DNA of 49,448 nt from an uncultured Pelagibacteraceae bacterium (GCA_902514665.1 CABXRS010000007.1:1-49448); one strand, 5' to 3'. Positions 24,745 to 32,851 are shown, counted from the stretch's first letter. Translations and numbers: made by a program. Notes: generated by a model from the letters alone, not told the origin.

Positions 24745-25299
24745 ATTTATAATTTTTAGAAATTCATCTTTATCTATATCCATTACTTTTTTTGAAGTTT
24801 CAAAATCAAAACCGTTTCTTGCTAAAAGCGAAATATCCTTTTTATAAAATAGAGTTCTATTATCTTCAGTTCTAGCTGGTCCTATTCTTTTTTTTTTACA
24901 AATTTTTATTGCAGAAAAGAAATCTTGATCATTATTATTATCTTTAATCTTATTTACAGTATCTTTAATGAACTCTTGATTAATTCCTTTTCCCATCAAA
25001 TAATTACGAATTTTATTTAGTGAGTGTCCTCTTTGGATCATACTTTTTGCTTTGCTTTCAGAATAAAATTGATCATTAATAAATTTATTTTTTTCTAAAT
25101 CAGATAAAACAATATCAATTAATTTGTTAACATCTTTTTTTCTAGAGTCTGATGCAGATAGTTTCATATATTTTTTTAATAAATATGTTTTGAGCTGTTG
25201 CTTAGAAGGTGCATACTTTTCAACATAGGCAAAAGCGAAGCTTCTCATTTCATCCACTGTGACTTGAAGGGTTTTTTTTCTATTTCTTATAGGAATCAT
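24736..25299 (-). CDS. recX: RecX-family regulatory protein
   Basis: A 187-residue, helical, basic protein with the RecX tandem three-helix repeats. It shows AFAYVEKYAPSKQQLKTYLLKKYMK, then VDIVLSDLEKNKFINDQFYSESKAKSMIQRGHSLNKIRNYLMGKGINQEFI. The second stretch has the hallmark DxxFAxxxxxxRxxKGxGxxxIxxxLxxKGI pattern in a diverged form. RecX modulates RecA filaments. recA itself is not in the window. Only 26 nt separate its start from the divergent ABA4-like gene. Confidence 0.8.
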   Translation of the reverse strand: MIPIRNRKKTLQVTVDEMRSFAFAYVEKYAPSKQQLKTYLLKKYMKLSASDSRKKDVNKLIDIVLSDLEKNKFINDQFYSESKAKSMIQRGHSLNKIRNYLMGKGINQEFIKDTVNKIKDNNNDQDFFSAIKICKKKRIGPARTEDNRTLFYKKDISLLARNGFDFETSKKVMDIDKDEFLKIINLL

Positions 25300-25325
25300 T
25301 GTAAGATTGAATATAATATATTTAA

Positions 25326-25799
25326 ATGTTCGAACAAATTTATACTTATTTTACAATAGAGACCCTTTACCTGTGGATTAATTTAGGGGTTATTCCCTTT
25401 TGGCTTATTTTAATCTTTTTTCCTCAATCTTATTTATGTAGATTTTTTGTGACTTCAATTTTTCCATTTGTATTATTAAGTGGTGTCTATATCTTTATTT
25501 TATATAAATCCTTTTTAATAGGATACGATTTTGATGGAAATTTTAATCTTTATTTAGGTCTAAATGAACTATCAAGATTATTTGAGGACTCTCTATACTT
25601 GATGATGTTTTGGACTCACTTCATTGCTATCAATTTATTTGTAGGTGGATGGATAGTAAAAGACTCTCAAAAATTTTCTATTAATAAAATTTTATTATCC
25701 TTGCCATTAATTATTACATACTTGATAGGACCTCTAGGGATCTTTATTTATTGGATAATCAGAATTTTTTACGCAAAAAGAATTAATCTATATGAATAA
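25326..25799 (+). CDS. ABA4-like (DUF4281) membrane protein
   Basis: A 157-residue protein with four to five transmembrane helices. The stretch MMFWTHFIAINLFVGGWIVKDS, followed by LIITYLIGPLGIFIYWIIR, is the ABA4-like/DUF4281 signature (W-x-H-xx-xx-L-F-x-G-xWI and GPxGxxxY). Plant ABA4 is needed for neoxanthin synthesis. Bacterial relatives are mostly uncharacterised, and a carotenoid-linked role is only suggested by family. The gene overlaps the DsbA-fold isomerase gene by 8 nt. Confidence 0.8.
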   Translation: MFEQIYTYFTIETLYLWINLGVIPFWLILIFFPQSYLCRFFVTSIFPFVLLSGVYIFILYKSFLIGYDFDGNFNLYLGLNELSRLFEDSLYLMMFWTHFIAINLFVGGWIVKDSQKFSINKILLSLPLIITYLIGPLGIFIYWIIRIFYAKRINLYE

Positions 25800-26370
25800 T
25801 CATATAGATTTTTATTTTGACATCATCAGTCCATATGCATATATCGCCTATAAAAACATTATTAAGATCAACAATATAAAATTTAATTTTAAACCAATTC
25901 TTCTAGGTGGATTACATAATTTGGTTGAAATAACAGCACCAGCTTTTAACAAATTTAAGTTAAAAAATATGAAAAATGATTGTGAATTAATTTCTAAAAA
26001 AAATAAAATAAATTTTATTTGGAATTCAAAATTTCCAATTAATTCACTTTATATTATGAGAGGTTATTTAGTTATAAAAGAAAATAAAAAAAAAGAATAT
26101 TTAGGAACTTTTTTCGATGCTTATTGGAAAAATGACTTAGATTTATCTAATGAAAAAAATATTATTCAATTACTTGAAAAGTTAAACATAAATTACAAAG
26201 AATTTTTTAAAGATATTGCTAAACAAGAGATTAAAGATGAACTAAAGAATTTTACTAATGAGGCTTTTAAAAAAGATATCTTTGGAGCTCCTACTTTTGT
26301 TGTTAATAACAAAATTTTTTGGGGACAGGATAGACTTGAATATGCCTTGGATGAATTTAAAAGTATTTAA
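25792..26370 (+). CDS. 2-hydroxychromene-2-carboxylate isomerase-like DsbA-family protein
   Basis: A 192-residue kappa-class GST/HCCA-isomerase-like protein. It begins NHIDFYFDIISPYAYIAYKNI, where Ser in DIISPYAY replaces the redox Cys of DsbA. It ends FGAPTFVVNNKIFWGQDRLEYALDEF, with the cis-Pro GAPTFVV motif. Family members isomerise glutathione-dependent substrates in aromatic catabolism, but many genomic copies have unknown substrates. It is translated in overlap with the ABA4-like gene. Its end overlaps the convergent rhodanese by 4 nt. Confidence 0.85.
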   Translation: MNNHIDFYFDIISPYAYIAYKNIIKINNIKFNFKPILLGGLHNLVEITAPAFNKFKLKNMKNDCELISKKNKINFIWNSKFPINSLYIMRGYLVIKENKKKEYLGTFFDAYWKNDLDLSNEKNIIQLLEKLNINYKEFFKDIAKQEIKDELKNFTNEAFKKDIFGAPTFVVNNKIFWGQDRLEYALDEFKSI

Positions 26371-26750
26371 ACTATTTTAAACTTGCTTTGCCTTAATGCA
26401 CCAAAACCACCATCAATGTGTGATACATTTTTAAATCCCATATCAATTAAAGTTTTAACTGCTAGCGCTGATCTCAATCCGCCCGCACAAAACAAAACCA
26501 TTTCTTTATTTTGGTCAAGTTTACCTTCCTTAAAATATGGACTTTCAGGATCTAGCCAAAATTCCAACATTCCTCTCGGGATGTGATTAGAACCGTCTAC
26601 TCTTCCTTCTCGCTCTAATTCTCTTACATCTCTAATATCTATAAGGTTACATTTTTTTTCTTCAACCATTTTAAAAGCTTGATCTGCATCAATGGTTTTG
26701 ATTTCTTTTAACGCTTCAGCAACTAGAGTTTGTGATGATTTAATTGACAT
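26367..26750 (-). CDS. Single-domain rhodanese-like sulfurtransferase
   Basis: A 127-residue single rhodanese domain. It has CNLIDIRDVRELEREGRVDGSNHIPRGMLEF, and the active-site loop is VLFCAGGLRSALAVKTL with the catalytic Cys. It transfers sulfane sulfur to a thiophilic acceptor or acts as a sulfur carrier. The acceptor is not indicated by context. It lies alone on the minus strand, convergent with the isomerase gene and with a 24-nt spacer to the divergent glycosyltransferase-like gene. Confidence 0.9.
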   Translation of the reverse strand: MSIKSSQTLVAEALKEIKTIDADQAFKMVEEKKCNLIDIRDVRELEREGRVDGSNHIPRGMLEFWLDPESPYFKEGKLDQNKEMVLFCAGGLRSALAVKTLIDMGFKNVSHIDGGFGALRQSKFKIV

Positions 26751-26774
26751 AATATTATAAAGCTATAGCACAAT

Positions 26775-27749
26775 ATGAAAAAACTTTTTATAAAAATCTG
26801 TAGATTTTTAGGCTATGAAATTATAGATCAAAATAGTTTTTCCTCTCCAACGCTAGATAAAGAATTAAACGAAGATCTTTCAATTTTAAACGAAAAATCT
26901 ATTATTTTGCCATTAGGCAAGGTTAAAATTACAAAAAAAATCAGCTCAATACTTATTATATTTAGAATGAATACTGATATTGAAATATGGGATCAAAATA
27001 AAAAAAGATTATTTGAATTTCCTAAAATTGAATATTCAAAAAGGGCTCTAAATTCACTTGTCAAATCCATAAAATTTTTGAACAAAAAATATTCAACTAT
27101 TAATGTTAAAGTTATAATTATTGATGATAATTCAAAATCTGAAAACCTTTTGCAATTAAAAGAATTGATAAATTACAACAATATTGAATTAATTAATCTA
27201 GAATATTCAAAATATGAAAATCAAATATTAAAACAAAAAAGTAAAGAATCTTTTGCAAATTTAGCTAGTCTGCTTCAGAGTTTTGAAATTGGAAAAGAAA
27301 AAGGAGAAGATTTAATTTATTTTGTTGAAGATGATTATTTACATTTTGAAGAGATGTTGTTCGAAATGATATTGTCATACGAAAGAATTGCATCCCAAAT
27401 TAATAAAGATATTTTTATGTGTCCTTCAGATTATCCATATCTTTATATGAATAATGAAAAGACAAATGTTCTAATCGGAAACAAACGTCATTGGAGAACT
27501 ATTAACAAAACATTATGTACTTTTATGACCTCAAAAAGTATGCTTGAGAAATATTGGGACAAATTTTATAAAAATTGTTTAGATAGGCACGAACCTTTTG
27601 AAAAATATTTGAATCAAATTTACTCAAAAGAAGTTTGTATTTCCCCAATAAAAAGTTTATCACTTCATTTGACAAATATTAATTCTAGTTATGGTCTGTC
27701 TCCGTTAATAGATTACAAAAAACTTTGGGAGGAAAATGAAATAAAATGA
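26775..27749 (+). CDS. Glycosyltransferase-like (GT-A fold) protein
   Basis: A 324-residue protein without membrane segments. The N-terminal 70 residues are variable. From about residue 85, SLVKSIKFLNKKY...VKVIIIDDNSKSENLL matches the nucleotide-sugar-binding start of family-2-like glycosyltransferases. DLIYFVEDDYLHFEEMLFEMI has an acidic EDD metal-binding motif. The C-terminal part contains HWRTINKTLCTFMTSKSML. The acceptor and donor are unknown; surface polysaccharide or lipid glycosylation would be typical. Its stop overlaps the bcp ATG (ATGA), so bcp is co-transcribed. Confidence 0.7.
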   Translation: MKKLFIKICRFLGYEIIDQNSFSSPTLDKELNEDLSILNEKSIILPLGKVKITKKISSILIIFRMNTDIEIWDQNKKRLFEFPKIEYSKRALNSLVKSIKFLNKKYSTINVKVIIIDDNSKSENLLQLKELINYNNIELINLEYSKYENQILKQKSKESFANLASLLQSFEIGKEKGEDLIYFVEDDYLHFEEMLFEMILSYERIASQINKDIFMCPSDYPYLYMNNEKTNVLIGNKRHWRTINKTLCTFMTSKSMLEKYWDKFYKNCLDRHEPFEKYLNQIYSKEVCISPIKSLSLHLTNINSSYGLSPLIDYKKLWEENEIK

Positions 27750-28213
27750 TAAAAGAAAATACTAAAGCACCAAATTTTGATTTACCTTCAACAGGTAATA
27801 AAAAATATTCTTTAAATGATTCCATTGGAAAATATTTAGTATTATATTTTTATCCAAAAGATGACACACCTGGATGCACAATTGAAACAAATGAATTTAA
27901 TAAATTACTTTCTAAATTTAAAAAATTAGATTGTGAAGTTTATGGTATTTCAAAAGATAGCTTAAAAAGCCACGAAAAATTTAAAGGAAAATATAAAATT
28001 AAATTCGATTTATTAGCTGATGAGGAGCTAAAAGTTGTTAAACAATTTAAAGTTTGGCAGAAGAAAAAGTTTATGGGAAGAGAATTTATGGGAGTTGTAA
28101 GAACTACTTATTTATTAGATAAAAAAGGAAAAATATTAAAGGTTTGGAGTAATGTTAAAGCTAAGGATCATGCTCAAGAAGTCTTAGAAACTCTTAAAAG
28201 TATTATAAAGTAA
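27746..28213 (+). CDS. bcp: Thioredoxin-dependent peroxiredoxin (Bcp/PrxQ)
   Basis: A 155-residue peroxiredoxin. YLVLYFYPKDDTPGCTIETNEFN carries the peroxidatic Cys in P-x-x-x-T-P-x-C. The Cys that many PrxQ proteins have five residues later is Asn/Glu here (CTIETNEF), so it is probably a one-Cys or distant-resolving form. It reduces hydroperoxides with thioredoxin. A hairpin and T-tract lie directly downstream at 28215-28271. Confidence 0.93.
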   Translation: MIKENTKAPNFDLPSTGNKKYSLNDSIGKYLVLYFYPKDDTPGCTIETNEFNKLLSKFKKLDCEVYGISKDSLKSHEKFKGKYKIKFDLLADEELKVVKQFKVWQKKKFMGREFMGVVRTTYLLDKKGKILKVWSNVKAKDHAQEVLETLKSIIK

Positions 28214-28214
28214 A

Positions 28215-28232
28215 AGGCCCCTTTCGGGGCCT
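28215..28232 (-). terminator. Intrinsic terminator with GAAA tetraloop, probably for amtB (bidirectional)
   Basis: A perfect 7-bp GC-rich stem (AGGCCCC/GGGGCCT) with a 4-base loop. Read on the minus strand, the loop is GAAA and the stem is followed by TTTTAC, a typical Rho-independent terminator about 100 nt after the amtB stop. On the plus strand it lies 1 nt after the bcp stop and is followed by ATAATTAA, a weaker tract. It can therefore serve both converging genes. Confidence 0.75.
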
Positions 28233-28241
28233 ATAATTAAC

Positions 28242-28271
28242 TAACAAGAGAGAGATTTGTTAATTTTTTTT
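28242..28271 (+). terminator. AT-rich hairpin with T8 tract downstream of bcp
   Basis: A 6-bp stem (TAACAA/TTGTTA, 28242-28247 with 28257-28262) and a 9-base purine-rich loop are followed after one base by eight consecutive T. It lies 28 nt past the bcp stop in the same direction. It probably acts as a second terminator behind the GC-rich hairpin. Confidence 0.5.
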
Positions 28272-28275
28272 GTTA

Positions 28276-28318
28276 GGAGCTCTTCAATGAGATAACGACA
28301 TGGAGATCGAAGAGCCCC
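28276..28318 (-). ncRNA. Candidate structured element in the amtB 3' region
   Basis: A 10-bp stem (28276-28285 with 28309-28318) closes a 23-nt loop just after the amtB stop. On the minus strand the arms are GGGGCTCTTC and GAAGAGCTCC. The one non-Watson-Crick position is G-U there but A-C on the plus strand, which indicates function in the amtB transcript. No T-tract follows, so it is not itself a terminator. A palindrome, TTGCATGCAA, sits between it and the stop codon. It may protect the 3' end or be part of a small RNA released from the 3' UTR. Confidence 0.4.
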
Positions 28319-28332
28319 TATATTGCATGCAA

Positions 28333-29634
28333 TTAGTCTCGTATTGCGTATGCTATTACACCTGTTTCTGTTACGTCAGTACCTTTGGACTCAGCTTCTT
28401 TACTTAATCTAATTCCAAATGTAGCTTTCATAATTGAGAACACTATGTATGACACGACAAACACAAAAATATTAATTGATAGTACACCGATTATTTGTGC
28501 ACTAAAGTTTGCATCAGTGTTTGTTAGTGGAACTGCAAGTGTTCCCCATATTCCAGCAAACATGTGAGCTGGAATTGCACCCACTACATCGTCAAGTTTG
28601 AAACTGAACAATAACTTAGTTCCAAATACAACGATCAAACCACCTATAGCTCCTATAAAAATTGCAGCTAGTGGTGTTGGTGCTAATGGTTCAGCAGTTA
28701 CTGCTACTAATCCACCGATTGCTCCATTTAACATTTGTACAACATCTGTTTTACCATACATTAATCTTGTTATCGTTGCTGCGGCCATTACACCACCACA
28801 AGCAGCAAGATTTGTATTGATAAAGATTCCTGATACGGCTACCGCGTCATCAAATGTTCCAATAGCTAATTGAGATCCACCATTGAATCCAAACCAACCT
28901 AACCATAAGATGAATACACCTATTGTTACTAATGGAATTGAGGAAGCAGCAAAAGGTTTCATTGCCTTTGCTTCGCCTTTGCTGTCAAATCTTCCAGCTC
29001 TCGAACCAAGTAACATTATACCAGCTAATGCGGCTGCACCACCTGTTGAGTGTACTAAAGTTGAACCAGCAAAATCAGAGAAGCCTAGTTCTGCTAACCA
29101 GCCTCCGCCCCACTGCCAACCCATTACAATTGGATAAATGATTCCAGCTAAGATAGCTGCAAAAAGAAAGAACGGCCAAAGTTTCACTCTTTCAGCCATT
29201 GCTCCTGAACAAATTGAAACTGTTGTTGCACAGAAAACCATTTGGAAATACCAATCTGAACCATCTGCATATCCAGTGTCAACTGAACTTGCATCTGACC
29301 ATGGTGTAAATGTTCCGATATATCCTCCTTCTGGGATACCATAAGCTAAGTTATATCCAAATAACCAAAACATAATTCCAGCGATTGAGTAAAGACCAAT
29401 GTTCTTTGCACAAATTACTGAAACACTTTTAGAGGTTACCATGCCAGACTCTAGCATCGCAAAACCCGCTGCCATGAACATGACCATGAAACCACACATC
29501 AAGAAAAGTAGTGAATTGAATATAGCTTGGACTTCAGCAGAAACTGTTGTTTCTGCCATTCCTGCACTACTCATGTTTAATAAAAATATTAAACTAAGAA
29601 GTGGCGCAGATATTTTTTTTATTAATTTAGTCAT
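28333..29634 (-). CDS. amtB: Ammonium transporter AmtB
   Basis: A 433-residue Amt/MEP protein with a cleavable-looking N-terminal signal (MTKLIKKISAPLLSLIFLLNMSSAGMA) and 11 membrane helices. Characteristic blocks are FMVMFMAAGFAMLESGMVTSKSV, DFAGSTLVHSTGGAAALAGIMLLGSRAGRF (pore His) and VGAIPAHMFAGIWGTLAVPL (second pore His). It conducts ammonium into the cell. No glnK/PII gene accompanies it, unlike the classical glnK-amtB operon. A strong GGAGG (29639-29643) lies 4 nt before the ATG. The many plus-strand ORFs across it are antisense shadows. Confidence 0.96.
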   Translation of the reverse strand: MTKLIKKISAPLLSLIFLLNMSSAGMAETTVSAEVQAIFNSLLFLMCGFMVMFMAAGFAMLESGMVTSKSVSVICAKNIGLYSIAGIMFWLFGYNLAYGIPEGGYIGTFTPWSDASSVDTGYADGSDWYFQMVFCATTVSICSGAMAERVKLWPFFLFAAILAGIIYPIVMGWQWGGGWLAELGFSDFAGSTLVHSTGGAAALAGIMLLGSRAGRFDSKGEAKAMKPFAASSIPLVTIGVFILWLGWFGFNGGSQLAIGTFDDAVAVSGIFINTNLAACGGVMAAATITRLMYGKTDVVQMLNGAIGGLVAVTAEPLAPTPLAAIFIGAIGGLIVVFGTKLLFSFKLDDVVGAIPAHMFAGIWGTLAVPLTNTDANFSAQIIGVLSINIFVFVVSYIVFSIMKATFGIRLSKEAESKGTDVTETGVIAYAIRD

Positions 29635-29728
29635 AAGACCTCCACTGTTAAAAGAAGGTTATATTTTTTAATAAATGTAAAAACTAACGCTGATTAGGAA
29701 AATTGGCTATGCGATATTTGCATATAGA

Positions 29729-29765
29729 AACAGCCTTAACGTGTATTTATCACATTAAGGCTGTT
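29729..29765 (-). terminator. Terminator of the HU gene
   Basis: A 15-bp hairpin with a 7-base loop begins 12 nt after the HU stop on the minus strand (arms AACAGCCTTAATGTG and CACGTTAAGGCTGTT). The single non-canonical pair is G-U on the minus strand and A-C on the plus strand, so the minus transcript folds better. The stem ends in TT, followed by CTATAT. It separates the hup and amtB transcription units. Confidence 0.75.
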
Positions 29766-29777
29766 AAAAAAAAATTA

Positions 29778-30053
29778 CTATTTATTGAATACTTCTTTTA
29801 AGGCTTTAGCTGGTAAAAATTTTACCTTTTGAGATGCGGCGATTTGAATTTGTTCACCTGTTCTAGGGTTTCTTCCTACTCTAGCTTTTCTTTTAGCAAC
29901 TTTGTAAGTACCAAATCCAGCAATTTTAACTGAATCATCGCCTTTTAAAGCATCTAAAATAGTGTTGGTAATTATATCAAATGTTCTCTCTGCATCGGCT
30001 TTGCTCAAATTTAATGAGCCTGAAAGCTTTGCAATTAGTTGTTTTTTGTTCAT
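29778..30053 (-). CDS. hup: HU-family DNA-binding protein
   Basis: A 91-residue HU/IHF-family protein. It starts MNKKQLIAKLSGSLNLSKAD. The DNA-binding arm RKARVGRNPRTGEQIQIAASQKVKFLPAKALK contains the invariant GRNP(R/K)TGE motif with the intercalating Pro. It is an abundant nucleoid protein. It is transcribed as a single gene, with a GGAG 5 nt upstream of ATG, a strong hairpin terminator, and an inverted repeat about 70-95 nt before the start. Confidence 0.95.
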   Translation of the reverse strand: MNKKQLIAKLSGSLNLSKADAERTFDIITNTILDALKGDDSVKIAGFGTYKVAKRKARVGRNPRTGEQIQIAASQKVKFLPAKALKEVFNK

Positions 30054-30119
30054 TTTAGCTCCGGTTTTGTTGGTTAATATTTATACTTGTCATAAACGTT
30101 GATAAATCAAGCATTTTTT

Positions 30120-30146
30120 TAGTGTTAAATATTTTGTGTAACACTA
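30120..30146. promoter_or_regulatory. Inverted repeat upstream of the HU gene
   Basis: Perfect 8-bp arms TAGTGTTA and TAACACTA are separated by 11 bases. They lie 67-93 bp upstream of the hup ATG and 64 bp past the rseP stop. On the minus strand the second arm is followed by A's rather than T's, so it does not look like an rseP terminator. A possible hup -35/-10 pair (TTGATT, TATAAA) lies downstream of it. It may be an operator for hup or a transcript-end structure for rseP. Confidence 0.4.
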
Positions 30147-30209
30147 TATGTTGTAAAATTAAAAAAAGTATTGATTTTACTTAGTTTTTTAAACTTAAAG
30201 AAAAATTCA

Positions 30210-31322
30210 TTAACTAAATAAACCCAAATCTTTTAAGTCATTAAAGGTTGTGAAAAACATTAATGATAGCAACAAAAACATGCCGATTCGAAAGAATCCT
30301 TCTTGTGTTTTTTGAGATAATGGGCGGCCCAAAACTTTTTCAAATGCATAAAACATTAAATGACCTCCATCCAACATCGGTATTGGAAACAAATTAATTA
30401 GACCTAAACTAATAGAAATATAAGCCATCATACTTATAAAAGCTAACACTCCAAAGGCTGCAACTTGACCAGAAATTTTTGCAATCCTAATCGGACCACC
30501 TAGTTGAGAAGTATCTGCTTTTCCCAGTATCATACCCCCAATATATTTTAATGATGCGGTGCTTACATAATACACTTCATTAGCTGCGTGATATAATGCC
30601 TGAGCTGGACCTAATTTAACATGGTTAACTTCATTATTATATGCACCAAGCTTTATTCCAACCATTCTTTTATTAATTTTATTTCCTAATCCATCTTCAC
30701 CTTCAACAATGTTAGGTTTAACTTTTAATATTAATTCATTATAAGATCGTTTGACTTTAAAATCTATAAAGTCTCCTGTTGACATTGTAATAAATTTAGA
30801 AACTTCAATTATGCTTTTAACCTCATTTCCATCTATTTCTAAAATTACATCTTGATTTTTAAGTCCACCTATCATAGCTGGACTATCTTTTTGAACTTCA
30901 TTAATCACTGCTGGTGTAAAGTCTTTACCCACGAATGTGTACATTGAAAAAAATATGAATAAAGCCAACAAAAAATTAGCTAAAGGTCCGCCAAAAACTA
31001 TTAACACTCTTTGGTAAAGAGGTTTTAAAATAAATAATTTTTCTCTTTCTTCCTTGTTATATTTTTCAAGTATTTCTTGGTGGTCTGATTGTGAATATAC
31101 ATTCCTGTCACCAAAAAATTTAACATATCCACCTAATGGTATAGCGCATATTTTCCATCTCGTACCTGATTTATCGTTCCATCCAAAAAGCTCTTTTCCA
31201 AAACCTATAGAAAAATCAGTTACACCAACTCCATATTTTCTTGCAAAATAGTAATGTCCATACTCATGTATAAAAACAACAACAAGAATTAAGATTAAGA
31301 AAGGTATTATATAACTCAACAT
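30210..31322 (-). CDS. rseP: RseP-type site-2 intramembrane zinc protease (M50)
   Basis: A 370-residue membrane protease. The zinc motif VVVFIHEYGHYYFARKYGVG lies in the first membrane helix, and the third ligand is in LINLFPIPMLDGGHLMFYAFE near the C-terminus. One PDZ domain (VQKDSPAMIGGLKNQDVILEIDGNEV) lies between. E. coli RseP has two PDZ domains and 450 residues; single-PDZ forms of this length are common in Alphaproteobacteria. It cleaves transmembrane substrates such as anti-sigma factors or signal-peptide remnants. The usual neighbours dxr, cdsA and bamA are absent. It is divergent from the DEAD-box helicase with a 113-nt spacer. Confidence 0.93.
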   Translation of the reverse strand: MLSYIIPFLILILVVVFIHEYGHYYFARKYGVGVTDFSIGFGKELFGWNDKSGTRWKICAIPLGGYVKFFGDRNVYSQSDHQEILEKYNKEEREKLFILKPLYQRVLIVFGGPLANFLLALFIFFSMYTFVGKDFTPAVINEVQKDSPAMIGGLKNQDVILEIDGNEVKSIIEVSKFITMSTGDFIDFKVKRSYNELILKVKPNIVEGEDGLGNKINKRMVGIKLGAYNNEVNHVKLGPAQALYHAANEVYYVSTASLKYIGGMILGKADTSQLGGPIRIAKISGQVAAFGVLAFISMMAYISISLGLINLFPIPMLDGGHLMFYAFEKVLGRPLSQKTQEGFFRIGMFLLLSLMFFTTFNDLKDLGLFS

Positions 31323-31435
31323 TTACGTAGTTTTTATCTGATTTTAAATATACTCTCAATATGATAAATAATGATTGGTTGTATTTGACGCAAAATCTTA
31401 TAACGATCCCAATAAGTCTTTAAATAAATCAAAAA

Positions 31436-32848
31436 ATGAACAACTTTAACGAACTTTTAATAGAAAATAAACTTAAAAAATCAATTCAGTTTGCTGATTT
31501 TAAAACTCCTACCCCAATTCAAAGTCAATCAATTCCAATGAGTCTTGAAGGCAGAGATATTTTAGGGACAGCTCAAACTGGGACTGGTAAAACATTGGCT
31601 TTTACAATTCCGATGCTCAATAAATTAATTTTGGACAAGAAATCTATGGCGCTAATTGTTTGTCCTACCAGAGAGCTAGCGTCACAGGTTATGCAAACTG
31701 TACTTAAATTAAATGTAAGAGAAATAGGAATAGGTAACGCATTACTAATTGGTGGTGAGAGTATGCAGAAACAGCTTAGAAAATTAAATAAAAGAGCAAG
31801 AATAATAGTTGGAACACCTGGAAGAATAAACGACCATTTAAAGAGAAAAAGTTTAGATCTCTCAAGGGTTAGCTATTTAGTTCTTGATGAAACAGATCGA
31901 ATGTTAGACATGGGTTTTACTCCACAAATTGAGTTAATTTTAAAATATGTTCCAAAAAACCATCAAACGTTATTATTTTCAGCTACATTACCAAATGATA
32001 TTTTAAAAATATCTCAAAAATATCTTAATAATCCTGCAAGAATTTCTGCAGGATCAATATCCACTCCTATTGATAAAATTAAGCAAGAAACTTTTCAAGT
32101 TAATCAAGACAAAAAATATCACGAACTAATTAACCAATTAGTTGAGAGGAATGGTTCAATTTTGGTTTTTGTTAAAACAAAACATGGAGCAGATAAAATT
32201 GTTAAACGTTTAAAATACGATGGCCATAAGGCAGATGCTATTCACGGAAACTTAAGACAAAGCAAAAGAGAGCGTGTAATAAAAGGATTTAGAAATGGCA
32301 ATAGTAGAATACTAATAGCAACTGATGTTGCTGCACGTGGATTAGATATTCCACTTATTAAGCATGTTATCAATTACGATTTACCACAAGTTCCTGAGGA
32401 TTATATTCATAGAATTGGAAGAACAGGTAGGGCTGGTAAAGAAGGATCAGCGTTAACCTTTTTAACTACAAGTGATCGATCGATGTGGAATACTATAAGT
32501 AAATTAATAGATCCTAATTTTAAGCCACCAGAAAAAGGCCCTAAAAAAAGTTTTAGAAAACTTAAAAAAGGTAAGGGTTCATTTAATAAAAAAGGAAAAT
32601 TTAAGGATAATAAGAGGAGTAACTTCAAAGAAAAAAAGAAATTTTTTAAAAAAGACAAAAATAAAAAATTAAAATTTAATGATAAAAAAAAATCTTTTGG
32701 GTTTACCAATAATCCTAAATATTTTGGTAAAAAAACAGATAATGTAGTTGAAAAAGAGGATAAAAGATCCTCCTTTAAAGGAAGAAAAAAATTTAAAAAA
32801 AGACAAAAACCTAAAAAATTTTCATTTAGAAGACACAGAAGGAAATAA
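31436..32848 (+). CDS. DEAD-box ATP-dependent RNA helicase (RhlE/DeaD type, DETD box)
   Basis: A 470-residue helicase. In order: the Q motif region KTPTPIQSQSIPM, Walker A AQTGTGKTLAF, PTRELASQ, GTPGR, box II VLDETDRMLDMGF, FSATLP, RGLDIPLIKHVINYDLP and HRIGRTGRAGKEGSA. Box II reads DETD instead of DEAD, from an ACA codon where GCA would give Ala. The last 100 residues are a low-complexity Lys/Phe/Arg-rich tail (repeated KKFKKK, NKKGKFKDN, RSSFKGRKKFKK), a typical RNA-binding extension. It probably unwinds structured RNA in ribosome assembly, mRNA decay or cold response. The 3' end is 3 nt from the convergent SRAP gene. Confidence 0.93.
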   Translation: MNNFNELLIENKLKKSIQFADFKTPTPIQSQSIPMSLEGRDILGTAQTGTGKTLAFTIPMLNKLILDKKSMALIVCPTRELASQVMQTVLKLNVREIGIGNALLIGGESMQKQLRKLNKRARIIVGTPGRINDHLKRKSLDLSRVSYLVLDETDRMLDMGFTPQIELILKYVPKNHQTLLFSATLPNDILKISQKYLNNPARISAGSISTPIDKIKQETFQVNQDKKYHELINQLVERNGSILVFVKTKHGADKIVKRLKYDGHKADAIHGNLRQSKRERVIKGFRNGNSRILIATDVAARGLDIPLIKHVINYDLPQVPEDYIHRIGRTGRAGKEGSALTFLTTSDRSMWNTISKLIDPNFKPPEKGPKKSFRKLKKGKGSFNKKGKFKDNKRSNFKEKKKFFKKDKNKKLKFNDKKKSFGFTNNPKYFGKKTDNVVEKEDKRSSFKGRKKFKKRQKPKKFSFRRHRRK

Positions 32849-32851
32849 GAT

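Noticed and set aside
28276..28332. A 14-codon frame (MQYRGSSISMSLSH) after amtB as a gene.
   Set aside because: No Shine-Dalgarno, and it falls inside the hairpin arms; the RNA structure explains the sequence better.
28385..29671. Several plus-strand open frames across amtB.
   Set aside because: They are antisense to a clear Amt gene and overlap each other. They consist of low-complexity reverse-strand membrane codons and have no start signals.
29701..29722. A sigma-54-like promoter (TGGC...TTGCA) near amtB.
   Set aside because: The GG-to-GC spacing is about 3 nt too long and the element points along the plus strand, away from amtB. No sigma-54 activator is nearby.
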